Source of the DNA: Chaetoceros tenuissimus
Taxonomy: Eukaryota; Bacillariophyta; Thalassiosirophyceae; Chaetocerotales; Chaetocerotaceae
Assembly (NCBI GenBank): GCA_021927905.1
Contig: BLLK01000040.1
Coordinates: 310,001 to 374,000 of the forward strand
Reading direction: 5' to 3'
DNA length: 64,000 bases
Part shown: positions 41,489 through 53,901 of the stretch, in pieces
How positions within the stretch are numbered: the stretch's first letter is position 1
How the letters are laid out: every line of letters starts with the position of its first letter
Program-made: the position numbers and the translations under genes
Notes under the pieces: generated by a model
The model's input: only the letters and a program-made list of their open reading frames with translations
The model's database searches: none
What the model was told of the DNA's origin: nothing

Positions 41489-43322
41489 CGTGCGAAGAAA
41501 AGTGACTAGCGTTGAAAAGTGACCAGCAGCCCTTTACGCGGGAAATCACACACAAACTGGAAAGAAGTCCCATTTTATATACACCTCAATTAGACTTCAA
41601 CGTATCTCAACATACAAAAATTTCAAATAAACTACTGTTGCAGAAGTCTTGTAAATACATTCAAGAAGTATATTAGCCACTGGGACGGTCATCATAGCAC
41701 GTTTATTACACTACTAACCCATATGGAAATAAACCTTTTTTTGTGGACTTTTCTACGTGAGTTTCTCGTACTTAGACATACCAGAAAATACATTAATTCA
41801 AGCGTCTATAGTGCTCGTAATATAAAAAATTTGATCATTGTTCTCGTGCAAAATATGTTTATATATACATTTAGGAGATAGATGTGTTATGGATTTATGT
41901 TTCTAGAGATTTTTTTTCAAAATTTTACATGGTGATTCTCTCCAGTTTGACCATTGTCCGTTTGTGGTGTACTAGCTAAAAAGTGATTACTCACTTTTCA
42001 ACGCGCGTAGACGACGGGTTTTGAAAATCAACGGCAAATTTGAATTTTCGTTAGCTGGAGGTACTTTCTTATCACCACCATCTCTACAGACTAAAAAGGT
42101 TCAACTCTATCCAATCACTTCATTCATATGAATGTAAGCCAGAGATACACCTCAATAAACTACATATGAATAGTGAGACGAGGGTAGTTACGTAGTAGAA
42201 GAGAAACGTCCCGCAGAAATAACAACGAATATAATGAGCGAGCAGCCATCAGAAGCCACATGCTAATTATGTGATGAAAAGCATCTTCCTTAATCCTCTT
42301 GGTATTTCCATTTCTCTCAGACTTGCTACAATAGCTGAGTCTTATCGCCCATCCTATGTCCTACACGAAAATCAGCTTCAAAAACATATACGTATGAATA
42401 TATTTTTACATATATCTACACCCGCTTTTCAAGAACCAAGCAAATAGCAAGACAACCATTTTGCGTCCACTCACTCAGCAAATATACCAAATCAGTCAGC
42501 ACAGGAGTAATGCGAAACAACTTCTCGTCAATCTTATGGCTACAAACTAAAAAGAAAAGATTCAAACCCGACAACCGACAGCCGTCAAAAACATTCCATC
42601 AGCTAGTGCAAGATCTGAAAAAGTAGGTTTCGATTTATCTCTTCGATACTTCTATTGCAAGGGTGTCAGTGTAAAAATCGCTTGGTGCTGACGACGTATA
42701 AGTTATATTGTATCGTCCATTTTCTCGCCTCGCTATAGTTGCAGATAGTGAAAAGAAGCTGCACACGCTACACAAGCCACAATATATTTTATTCTGAAAA
42801 AGTTCATGACTTCCTGCCTTTTCAAACAAATGCTACATCAGTAAAAGATTCAAAAAGCATACTTGTCATCATATTTTCAAGCGATTTAGTAGCTATGCTT
42901 GGATATACTGCTATCGACCGTCCTATGCGAAAGTGATACTGCTAGTGGTATTTATTTGTCTATACATAAAGAATCGAAAGAAGTTGTGCCCTCTCCATGA
43001 TGAGAAAAATATGGAAAAGTGTTTCAAAATGGCACGTTTGGGAAAGGTGTTGCTTATAGATCATAGTAGTAATTCTAGTAAAAACAAACGCATTCATTGG
43101 CAGGAGGAACGCTATAATTGATAGCTAGTACTCCTGTCAAGATGCAATTAGACTTGCTGTGGTAGTTTTTCTTCAGGATTGCAACACAACGTATGTTTTC
43201 GTGTATTTTCGCTTGATTTGATAATCTAGCTATTCAAAAAAGTCACAGCAGCTGAAATAGAGAGTTAAAATAGGAAAAACCTCCACCCCTGCAGAACTAT
43301 TGCCAAAATTTTACACATTGCT
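41489..43322. other. No gene recognised; one inverted motif
   Basis: GCGTTGAAAAGTGAC at 41509-41523 reappears inverted near 41990-42005 (CTCACTTTTCAACGC), which could be the rim of a roughly 500-base non-autonomous element. Short frames at 42635-43121 have no recognisable content. Confidence 0.3.
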
Positions 43323-44470
43323 TCAAATGTGCCACAAAAGAACTATCGGTGTCAACAACAATGACAGCAAAAATACTAAAGGTAAGTAGAACATGCTCAA
43401 TGAAAATGGTTGCAAGGTCAGCAGCTGTAGTGTCAGAGGCAATGCTTGATATGAGAAAGGTAGACAGATTGCACATGCAGTTGAGAAGGAGGATATTCTT
43501 TGAGGATTAAGAAGATAATTGACCCGGACTCCAGAGATCACAATGCATTACATAAAAAGGTGAAAGGACAGGCCAAGAGAAATGTACTTCAAGCCAACAA
43601 GAAAGCCAGGAGTTGTAAGCTTGACACTGAGCATAAGTTTGTAACATGGACTTAATATCAATCTGTAGCTGAGGCCATTTGAAATGGAGATGAATGTGAG
43701 AGAAAGTTTTATATTCTCCCATGTGAGCACCAACAGGTCCAGAATGGTAGTAATTGAAAGGGACATTGACTATAATAAGAACAATGTATTATATTTTTAG
43801 AAAGAACAATGTATTTTATTTTTAGTTAGTTTTTCCTGAAAGAGGTCAATCTCACCATCAGGTAACTTCTGATGGTAAATTTTGTCAATGTTGTTAAGTT
43901 CAGGAGTGGACCACTTGTTTTTGTCATAATTTGAGAGCCCAATAATGTTAGTGTTGGTAGAGGGGTCAATAGCATATGCCTTGGACCAATTATGAGTTGA
44001 TGAGATTGGAGATTGAGATGATTGATTTGTGTTGCATGGAAGAGAGTTGCAGATGTCAGATGGAGCAAAGGGAAGATTATCCAAGAAGAATCGTGCAGAA
44101 TCTATTTGTTGCAGTAGAACTGATGAAAGTGATGATGGCATGGAAAAAGGCAATATTTCATCTAGAGTGGAATCAAAGATAGTAAAATTGGATTGGAATC
44201 CGTAACATGAAAGCAACTCAGTATTAGAGATGGTCCAAATGCAATACAGCATGTTGGAATGATTGAAAGGAATACTGAAGCATGATGATGGCTGTAGGTG
44301 ACTGTTCAAGGTTGGATTAGGCTTGGTACCAATTCCACAAGGGTCTAGAATTGCTAAATGATAGGCTAAATGAGAGACTAAAGCTGTTGGAGCAAGGATA
44401 AAGACATAAGGATCTTGAATTGTAGGGTCATCTTGTTGGACAAAAGAGTGAGTGTTACCGCTACTCCGTT
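43323..44470 (-). mobile_element. LTR-retroelement (gypsy-like) pol remnant
   Basis: The minus strand from 44470 reads DPTIQDPYVFILAPTA, ILDPCG, SSCFSIPFNHSNMLYCIWTI and SNTELLSCYGF, then KWSTPELNNIDKIYHQKLP. Next comes an integrase finger region: HMGEYKTFSHIHLHFKWPQL, YAQCQAYNSW and PFYVMHCDLWSPG. The order is the RNase H-to-integrase region of diatom gypsy-type elements. The first half has a relative at 51420-52245. It is broken. Confidence 0.5.
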
Positions 44471-44682
44471 ATGGCCCAAGCTAGCATTTATCCATGCAGA
44501 CTTGGATCTACAATAGAGACAACGCATAAATTTTTATTCTATGAAATTACTATCTGGATGCCAAGTCATCAAGACTCTACTGTAGACATAGAAAATGAGG
44601 TGATGTGTTCAGTGGTTGCTTTCCTTTTGTCGTTGTTCCAAACTTTCTTCTCGATGCAGTGTCATAGTTGTTAGTTTAATAT
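44471..44682. other. No recognised feature
   Basis: Short spacer between a gypsy-like remnant and an LTR-like repeat. Confidence 0.3.
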
Positions 44683-44955
44683 TGGTGTGGTCCTGTTTTA
44701 CATGCTATCGTAGTGCTGTATTGGTTAGAGCAAAGGTCTGTCTCCTCACTTAATATGGCTAAGTATTAGGCTTCTCAAGCTCAGTAGGAGGGTTCTCGGT
44801 ATCTTTTGTTGATGTTTTGGCTCTTTCAGAAATCCTTTTAGTTTCTGTATAGCTTAGAATCTATCTAATAGTAACGAGTGTTTCAGCACCTATTCACAGT
44901 GTTATCTCTCTAGTTTAGTCTAATTTAGAGCTGCACAGCGATGTTTAATCAGTTT
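44683..44955 (+). repeat. LTR-like repeat, copy at 44.7 kb
   Basis: GGTGTGGTCCTGTTTTACAT, GGTTAGAGCAAAGGTCTGTC, TTAGAATCTATCTAATAGTA and TAGTTTAGTCTAATTTAGAG recur in order at 48446-48710, and more divergently at 2885-3130 (-) and 11120-11290 (+). The neighbouring copia fragment at 3242 suggests a Ty1/copia LTR. Confidence 0.6.
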
Positions 44956-45370
44956 ATCATTACCCATAGTGTTTTGGATTCCCTATGAAGGGATGGTGTT
45001 GAGTTACTATCTTTTATTTGATAATTTGAGCTTGTTGTCTTCGTTGTATTCTGATTAGGCTCTGAAACAGGGCATCAGATACAACCCCATGGCATACCAA
45101 TTGGCAGCCTCATCACTAGGATTCTTTGAACTTGAGATGTCGAGACGAAGATATTAGTTTTGTTGAACTGACTGATCATCAGCTACCTATTGCAAGATAT
45201 GTGAAGTTGATGACACATATACCATCTCGTGATGGATGCAAAGGATGAGAGAAGGCCTTGATGTGCCTGGACAACTACTAACATAAGCTAACATATCATT
45301 TACAACAGGATTTGAGTTATCCTTTTATGATATTTGTTTATAGCAACATTCATAGCCTTGTTCAGGCTGC
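44956..45370. other. No recognised feature
   Basis: Stretch between an LTR-like repeat and the start of the large repeat. No gene seen. Confidence 0.3.
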
Positions 45371-48300
45371 ATACATTGGGAAGAGCCCATGTAGCATAAA
45401 AAGAGACACACGTGAAGTGAAAATTCAATGATACTTGCTACTTGCAGTATCATTTACAGTTGAAAAGTAAAGCAAGATGCAAAAGGCCGGGTGGTACTTT
45501 GCAGCAAGGTGAAAGTAGCTATTTCACATTTAAATTGTTTGCTTTACTCACTCAACCTTTACAAAATAGCAAGATTAAAAATTGAATGTTCCATAGCTAG
45601 AAGAAGTTTATTACTTTACATCTACCATGTCTTATACCTTTAGCTCCTCACATCAAAATGGGGGAAAGGATAGTGACAGCAAAATGTATTGCCTTATGTT
45701 CTCATAGCAGAGCGATGAATGAGAGTATTTCTGCGGCATAGAGAAATTGAGTGATTACATGTCTATTAGGGGCTGCATTGATCATTCTGATTCTCAGCCT
45801 AAAGATTATCTGTTCGGAATAGAGCATTTTTCCTGGTAGAGTATTGATATGGAATATTCATTTCAAAGTGTTTACTCACGCATCAACAGTGAAAATAGCC
45901 TCATATTATACAAGTAATAGATCGGCAAGGATAATGAGGAGACAGTCAACTGTCGGCATTGGTACAGTGGCAAATATTGACATTTGTCCACTGTAAATAC
46001 TTTGGATTATGAGTTGATGCTGATTATGCATACATTTCATGATTCACCTCACTATCCGTTCTTTTGAGTCATATTCCCAAATTGTTGCAAGTGGCAGCAG
46101 ATTGTATTGAAAAGATTCTTTATGATATGAATTGTTTGTGTATCATTCTCATGTACACTGGCTGAATAAGTACAGTGTACAGGAATTACCATTGCCTGCT
46201 CCACGTCATAGCATCGAATGCTGTTACAGGTATTGTGATCTTGAATGGTGGAGGTATGTGAATTTGGCTATATCCTGATATGCATTTAATGATGCAGAGT
46301 TCGATCTTTAGAAAATGAGTTTGCATCTACAGAGACTCGCAAATTATAAGCTTGTTCCTGAAAGTAGAATTTTATTACTGATGAGCAGTGTACTTCTACA
46401 TGAAATGGGGGAGTTGATACAGAGATGATGAGATCTGTTTGGTGAAAGCCTACAATCTCCTCTCTCCATTTCTCTTCTTGGTCTACAAAGCTTGTATGAC
46501 TCACATGAGTTGATATGGTTTTGAAATAAATATTTTGTTTGTTTCACTGACGGAAAAACATACAGATGGTGATTTGTAATTGTGTTGCCAAAGGGACGAT
46601 GGATACAACTTATGGTGTATTTATTTCAAGAGTCTTGATGTAACACAAACACAATTCGAATGTCTTTTCATCTCATAGCTTTGTCAAAAGTGCGTCAAGA
46701 GAATGAATTACGATGTGGGAAGAAGAATTTTCCTAGATATTGATTACAAGACTAAAAAAAAAAGTTGAGCTTGGCAGTGCAAATCACAGTTAAGATTGTT
46801 TGCATTGTAATTGTCAATGTGTGTAAACTTTGACACTTGGGCGAATTAGAGCATTGAGCACATATCAAGGAGGGTTCATCATTACCATCAAGATATAGTG
46901 TGTTGCTTTATTACTTTGGTGCCTAGCGTGCACTTTGACAGTTGTAGCATGGAGTTGCAACAACTGTGTCATCACCAGCAAATGTGTGTGAAGAATATAG
47001 TGGATTGCATTCAAAGGGAGAAGTATACCCGAAGTTGCAATGGAAGCATTAGTGTATGCCCATTAAAGGAAGTTCGAGATAAAAGTCATCTTGTTGTAAT
47101 AGAATGAATCGGAGATGATATTCAGATTTTCATAACAGAATGAAGAATTGAGAAGTGTACTTCTAAAGTACTCATAGAATTGTGTGGACATTTGCATTGA
47201 ACTCAAGCCAACATTAGGCGCTGACCTTTTGTTATTAATTGTACTGACAACGTGGGTTGAGTATGCTTTCCTTAGCATGTCTGATAGGGGCATGGCTTAG
47301 GAGACAGCACTCTCAATTGAATGAGTGGACCATCTTGTGCTTCATTCAGCAGTCATTCCAGGGACAGGTATAGGTATAGTAGAAATTATAGCTTTGCCCC
47401 ATCAGAATGCAACTTGCAAAACCTTTAGGTGACTGTGTAGCACAAGAGGCATGGAAGAGAAGAGAGACTCAGGCTGATTTAGTTCAAGACAGCTGATTAA
47501 AAAAGAACTGTTTAGGTTCATGGGGAGTCAAGTATGTGCTTTGTTAGATTGGATCAAAGCTGCTACTGATAGGAACGATGTTTCTTATTATGTGGTAGTA
47601 TAGGCAATACCACAAAGGTACTTGTGACTTGAGAAATAAAGTGAAAGGTAGTATACCCCATCCTGAGTGACTAGAAGAATACTCAAGGTTTGATTTCAAT
47701 TTTGGTTTACATTCAACATTATCCATGCAACAACTGTTTCATGTCTAACACTTGTAATGTCATAACGAGACTTACAACGTAATTTAATAGTGTGATGATG
47801 TGCAATTCCAATGAGGTTAGATTGAGTCGCGAATATGGAATAGTGCAAGTGAGCTTCACAGTACAAGAGCATACTTCCAATGGCTGTAGAGTTATGGTGC
47901 AGCAGTGTCCGTCTCAGATGGAACATTTGGAGTATTAGCTATCAGAAGTGTATATTGTAAATGGAACAATGAGATCTTAGTTTTGGGAAGAAGAGTCAGT
48001 TTTATAAGTAGGTGTATGACATGGTCCTGTGATTTGAATGTGTGAGAACTGGAGATAGTTCTGAGGCCCTACTTACTATTGTAAGATAAATAGGCAATCC
48101 AAGAGGGATTAGTAAGTGCCTAGCTAGGAGAGCAAGTCTATGAGAAAATAGTAGTGGGCTTAACGCATGGGGTTATCAGGATTATGGTGGATGCTACATC
48201 TTAACGATATAGACCATTATTGGAAGCAGTACAGGTAACAGTGACAGATTATTGATTGATTGATTGATTGATTGAAGTAAGTATATGCTCAATATGAGCA

Positions 48301-48440
48301 GAGTCTGCAATGACGCTGATGCAATTGCAAGGATTGAAAGCGTGGGTCCTTCTCTTTGCAGTTGTACCTCCTTGTGTTGCATAGAAACCAGGTCCCCATT
48401 TGGGTATATTAGTCCAATACAAGAATTGCATTGCAGGGAG
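45371..48440 (+). repeat. Large dispersed repeat of unknown nature, copy 1
   Basis: It shares ordered, diverged blocks with 53902-58330. Examples are ACATTGGGAAGAGCCCATGT at the start, CTCATAGCAGAGCGATGAA, TTCTACATGAAAT.GGGGA, TTTGCATTGAACTCAAGC, GGGACAGGTATAGGTATAGT with TTTGCCCCATCAGAAT, and GACAGATTATTGA near the end. There is no long open frame on either strand, and LTR-like repeats flank this copy on both sides (44683 and 48446). Options are a large non-coding LTR derivative (LARD-like) or a very old coding element. Confidence 0.6.
48249..48276 (+). repeat. (TTGA)n microsatellite
   Basis: About six TTGA/GATT units lie inside copy 1 of the large repeat. Copy 2 has a single GATTATTGA at the same place, so the run expanded after the copies separated. 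Confidence 0.85.
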
Positions 48441-48445
48441 TAGTT

Positions 48446-48710
48446 GGTGTGGTCCTGTTTTACGTGCTATCGTAGCACTGTATGGGTTAGAGCAAAGGTC
48501 TGTCTCCTCATTTAATATGGCTAAGTATTTGGCTTCTCAAGCTCAGTATGAGGGTTGATGTTTTGGATCTTTCAAAGTATCCTATAGTTTCTGTATAGCT
48601 TAGAATCTATCTAATAGTAACAAGTGTTTCAGCACCTATTCATAGTGATATCTCTATAGTTTAGTCTAATTTAGAGCTGTACAGCAATATTTAATCAAAG
48701 CGGTAGTGCC
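48446..48710 (+). repeat. LTR-like repeat, copy at 48.5 kb
   Basis: Same unit as 44683-44955 with scattered differences and a roughly 20-base gap near 48556. Together the two copies bracket the large repeat as direct repeats. Confidence 0.6.
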
Positions 48711-50800
48711 TATCATTGAGAAGATTGGTACAGATATATGTTATCTGGTCATCAGTTCAACAACTGAAATCACTACTCTAGAAGTCTTGACCACATCCAG
48801 CAAGGCACCAGACCCTCTGCTTGAGTTCCTAGACAGCCTCCTGTCAGAACCTCTCTATACATGCAGCATCAGCTCCTAGGGTGAACCAGATCCAGACCAG
48901 TTTGCACCACTTCCTAGGGTGAAGGTTACTGTGGTTTCTCACTCTGTTCATTGTTTCTTCCACTGACATTTTTGATTTTTAATGGCTCCCAGATCCATAG
49001 CCATATACTGCTTCTCTTGCTAGGGTGTGTTGAAGCATGCAAACACTCATCTTCCACGATAAGCATCACTTGCATAGCTCATAATATTATCTAGCTACTT
49101 TTTTAGCACATCTTGTTCACCTTATCATAGTCACTCTTTCAATATTTGTCTCTATTGGTCCATGTTTTCAGTGCTGCAATGCTCGGGTGGAGCTCTATTT
49201 CATGCTCATTATATGCCTCAATATTGCTCTTATCCAGGTATTTTCTGTTACCCACTAGATGAATTTGCCTGGGTCACCTCCTACACCTGTTCAACTGCTA
49301 ATGCTTCTAGAGCTATCCTTAGAAGTATACTGTGATGATCATCTGATTTTTGTAGAGGTTGGAGTCAATGCCAAGTCCACCATATTTGGTTTATGTCTTT
49401 ACTTGAATAGTTGGTGATGTTCTGACAATGCTCATCTTTCCCAAAGCTGCTTTTCTTAGTTCTTTATCAACTTCTGTCACTAGCCTTCTGTTTATTGTAG
49501 TGGCTGCTAAAAGATATCTTATTGTTTTCCCTATTGTGTATTTGACTGCAGTAGTTGTCTCTTTTGGATTGATTTGGCTGCTGTTGATTTTGCTACCCCA
49601 TTCTTGAACTTTTTCTTTTAATTTCTCTACCTGAGTATTTTCTTGCTGCCTGCCATACTCCTAAGGTTTCTCTTGATGCAGTGGCTTCACTCTGGATCAA
49701 AGAAGTTATCAGAAACTAAACTAAGACAACAGGAACAAATAGAAAGAGCATTTACTCTATCCATGATGTCTACAGAATTATTTACCTCCACCAAAGTCTC
49801 AAACTCTGGAATACTAGAGATAGCAGTATCATCATCAAGGTAACCAACAGGGACATCCTCCCTATCAATGAGTGACGAGGTGCTGATGGATCTGAGCAAA
49901 AAGAGTGTACTTTGATTCAGTAGCAACTGGACATTCTCTTGAACTGAAGAGATATTTAAGATAGACTGAGAGATATTTAAGATATACACCAGTCTTATTT
50001 TCCCTCTTTTCTTCAGAGCTAGCAATAGAACAAGACTTATCATGTCTGCCTCCTCCTCCTCCTTCTGTAGATCTAGAAGACTTCAACTCATCTTCTAAAA
50101 GACAAACAGAAAAATTGCAAAGGTGGAAGAAACTCCTTTCCCATTGGGATTCTTCTGTGTAGAGACAGAACCAAGATTGTCTACCACCCAACGCTGTTAA
50201 TAGAATAGACTATGGTTGTTCTGCCTGCCTCATAACCAAAGGAATGGAAGAGATTATATGAAGCTTGAAATGCTTGAGTGTGGACAACATTCAGTAGTGA
50301 TAACAATATCAAGTATAATTATATATTAAAGTATAGTTGTTATGAGTACATTAGGTGAATGGGTTTCAACTTAACACAAAACAATTGTCTTATCCATGTT
50401 CATACAAGAATCAGTTGACAGATGCCATCTTTTTTCCTCATTTTAAAAAGAGTAACTTGCTTCTCTGTTTGTGAAGGTATCCTATATCACTCAGGATTAC
50501 TCCTGCTTTGACTTCAAAAAGGTAGGAATATGTCAGTTTACATACAAAGAAAGATTTGATTTTATAGAGTTGTGCAATTTATGTGTAGCCCACTTAATGA
50601 CAACATGCTGCACCCACTTGATCATTTCAACCTTGTCCGCATCAAGCTTGCCAGCTTTTTTGAACTTCATATAACTTGTCAGCATTCATAGATAGCACAA
50701 GAAGATAGGCATTGTCTGAAATTGAAAGCATTCCATTGAACTTCACAACAATTTCATTTTTTTCCAAACCCTTCATGGTATGGTCTCCTTTGCCTTAGCA
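48711..50800. other. Degenerate sequence, no gene recognised
   Basis: The plus strand has coding-like scraps just after the LTR-like repeat (KAVVPIIEKIGTDICYLVIS, then APDPLLEFLDSLLSEPLYTC, about 48700-48860). Minus-strand frames at 49687-50191 include an acidic, Ser/Gly-rich stretch. None matches a domain known to me. The minus-strand part may continue the gag remnant at 50836. Confidence 0.3.
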
Positions 50801-50809
50801 AAACTTCAA

Positions 50810-51353
50810 AGATGTCTAACGGACATGGAATTGGTCTATATCAAGCACCTTTGCCACCGAGAATGTGAAGTCCCGACACCATTGGTCTGCTGATTGCAGA
50901 AAGCTATGACAACATCAACATATTTCTTTCCCACTGAGAACACTACCTTGTCCTTTGAACAAATAGTGCCAGTATCATAAATAGGTGAAGGATGCAATAC
51001 CAGGATCCTATCTTTGTTACAGCCTGCCAAGGCAAAAAGAGGAAGGCTATAAGCTTGTTAGTAATGGTTCCCTTTTCATCAAGGCTTTTGTTGCCTTTGG
51101 CAAAACCCTTACTAAGAGCAGTCCCTTTGACTTTGAGGTCTCTCCACTATTTTGACATTAGAAGAATGAAGACTAGAAAAAAGGCATATGAATCAGTAAC
51201 TCAGCTTTTGGGAGTTCAAATGGATAGGTTGTTACAAATGTTCAGATACAGCAATGAGTTGCATAGTTTTCTAGTTGAACATGTATCCTCCAATAGGCCA
51301 TTACATGACATCACAGTTCTGTAACAGTTTTGCTACTGCTCATGGTTGTGACA
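50810..51353 (-). mobile_element. Ty3/gypsy remnant: LTR part and gag-like start
   Basis: On the minus strand, 51353-51226 starts TGTCACAACC and follows the 15841 LTR (CATGTAATGGCCTATTGGAG, TTTGTAACAACC) with a good number of changes. It is followed by ATTTGAACTCCC and a gag-like region at 51175-50836 with AGCNKDRI and VFSVGKKYVDVVIAF, matching 16139-16429. It is the same family as the element at 11505 but older and broken. Confidence 0.7.
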
Positions 51354-51419
51354 CTTGTATCTTTTGATTGTATGTTGTTAAGTTATTGCAATTAATGAAG
51401 GTACAGAAGTATGCAGTAG
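51354..51419. other. Spacer between two LTR-element remnants
   Basis: Short unassigned sequence. Confidence 0.3.
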
Positions 51420-52245
51420 TTTAGTGGAGTCAGAGGTAGTAAAATTGGATTGAAATCTGTGACACAAAATTATCTCAGAGTTAGAGGTGTTTCCTATGCA
51501 GTACAGCATCTTAGAATGAAAAAAGGAATACTGAAGCATGATAATAAATGTAGATGATTGTTTGAGGTTGGTTCAAGTTTGGTACCACAAGGGTCAAGAA
51601 TTTCTAAATGAGACAATGAAGCTGATTGAGTAAGGATGAAGACAGAAGGGTTTTCAATCATTGGTTGGAACATAGGAGTGTGTGCAATTAGATCAGATTG
51701 ATGTGAAGAGAGATGGTAAAATATGTTGTATTGAGATATGATGGTAGGAGGTGAATCACTTGAGGCAAAAGTGAAGTGAAGACTGTCCTTGTAGTGGAGA
51801 TGCAAGATCCTGTGGTTACTGTATGCAGCTGTAGTCTGTCAAAGTGGCATTTGGTTTGCAAATTCATTAAACCATTGCATATTTCATCAGAGATGAATGA
51901 GGAGAGGCTTCAAAGGAGGATCTCCTATTTCATGAATGGCTACTTTTAGAAGGAGTAATATTCATGACAGTGCGTTGAAGTCACTGTTGGTTTGTAGCAA
52001 GAGGTTTTCTCATTGGTGAAGCTGATAACATGTGAGCAGGATACTTGAAGTTTGCTGAAAATGCTGAGAAATCAGACAGAGAATTGAAAAGGTGCTGGAT
52101 GCATGCTCGAGTGCTGAATATGTTAGAACATTCTGATATGGTTAGAGATTGAAATGAATTGAAAGTAGATGAATTGACTAGAAGTGAAGAGAGGATGAAA
52201 TCTTGAGTAGGGTTGCTTTGATACTCTGTGCTAAAGCACAAATTT
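51420..52245 (-). mobile_element. LTR-retroelement (gypsy-like) pol remnant, second copy
   Basis: The minus-strand frames at 52241-51981 and 51805-51494 include SDLIAHTPMFQPMIENPSVF, ILDPCGTK and LLSCFSIPF, the same motif series as 44470-44200 (YVFILAPTA, ILDPCG, SSCFSIPFNHS). It covers the region between RNase H and integrase. It is old and broken. Confidence 0.45.
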
Positions 52246-53901
52246 AGGGAAAATGATCAAACCTGGTTTAGATCCATTAAAATATTGGGTATAACAGGAA
52301 GAATAGATAGCAGATATAAAATCATGCTTTGTCACTGCTGAAAATCCTAAATTGCTTTCACTTTGTCAAAAATATTTCAAGCATCCTCTCTTATCCAATT
52401 GCATTTTGCAAAGACAAATGAGATTGCAGATGCTGCATCTGGTGCATTTTAAGATGGAACTTTTTCAACTCTACATTTAAAATTTAGAACAGATCTTGGA
52501 TGGAACTGAAGATCCATACAAGCTATTCCTGCTTGCATTGGAAAGCATTACAGATGGAATCACTAATCAAACTGCCAAAACATGCCTTCACTTATTGGTA
52601 AGGATAAAAGCAAGACAGGGCATAATTCTATTGCCCTACAAATCACTACCTTAAAAGAATCAATTCAGATAACAAAGCAAACTTGCTCATAGCCTTTGCC
52701 TCCAGGGGGTGGACTGGGTCATTCAGTAGAGGAAATCAAGTCAAAGTTTCAAGTGTGTTGGATGTGCTTTTTCCCATTACCATGTCCACAAAGTTAATTG
52801 GAAAACAAAGTCCTGTCTTCCAAAACTGAAGGAGAATACATTCTTCCTGTCAAACAATGCTTAGAAGAATTTCCAAGAAAGAACCCACCTTATCAACTGC
52901 ATTTAGTAGTACCTAGCTCAGTCCCAAAGAAGCATTTAAACATGGACTGAAAATTGGTGGCAACAAACAAATTTCTTGCTCATATTTGGTGAATATACAG
53001 ACTCTTGTACTGTCACATGAAGCATCAGGGTTAGCCCTCTTCTAAACTCAATCTGTTGATTAACCTAGTTATGATTGATATCAAAATTAGGTATATCAGA
53101 ACTAAAAGCTAGCTCATTATCTTGTGAATATCAAGGAATTTTAACACATGAATGGTTTGTAGGAGATGACCAGTTCTAGGCAATACTAGACCTCATATCA
53201 AATTTCAATACTACCAAGTTCCACTGCCCATCAAAATATACCAATCAAGTTCTTGAGGAATAGAGTAACTTGGGCGGTTCAAGAAGAAGGAATCTCCATC
53301 CGTTGGGATGCATGCTTGGAATTGTGTTCTCAGGCATAGGAGTTGGTTAGAAACCAATGAAAATACTTAGGTACAGTTTCTGACAGTGTTTTATTGTCTG
53401 AATATTGTTAAACTAATGGATGGATCTGGAGGTATCACTGGCATGCAAAGGCATGAAGTTTACTTGTCCATCGAGATGTGATGACTAGCAAATAGCAAGA
53501 AGGTGGACTTGAGTCCCCAAGCCCTGCCCTTTAGGCACCAACACGGGGTGTTTAGGTTCAAGCAGAACCAACGTGTTTAGTACGTGTGTAGCCTTAGCTA
53601 GGCAAAAGAGGTAGGCCTGATCAACCTAAAAGGGAGGCGATTTGTTGTTGGCTCGCCACATGTGTTTTCACATGATTTCCATGATACAATCAGTCGGGTG
53701 CAAGTCCCTGTCATCCTCTCACCTGGTGATTTTCACCATTCTAACATATGACAATCAACTTAGGTAGTGGTTACTATACCAAGGGTGGTATAGGCAAGCA
53801 AATGTAGCCTTTGGCTTTATGAAGTGGTATGGACCCACATAGTGTGCAAGAGAGTACAAGATATCTTTGTGATATTAGTATCTACAGTAGTAAATCATAG
53901 T
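52246..53901. other. No gene recognised
   Basis: Long stretch with many stops. A plus-strand scrap near 52500-52600 (DPYKLFLLALESITDGITNQ) looks coding but matches nothing known to me. 53500-53800 contains GC-richer pieces without clear structure. Confidence 0.3.

Noticed and set aside
53520-53760. GC-richer stretch with palindrome-like words, considered as a structured RNA
   Set aside because: No consistent fold or known RNA motif could be found by eye.
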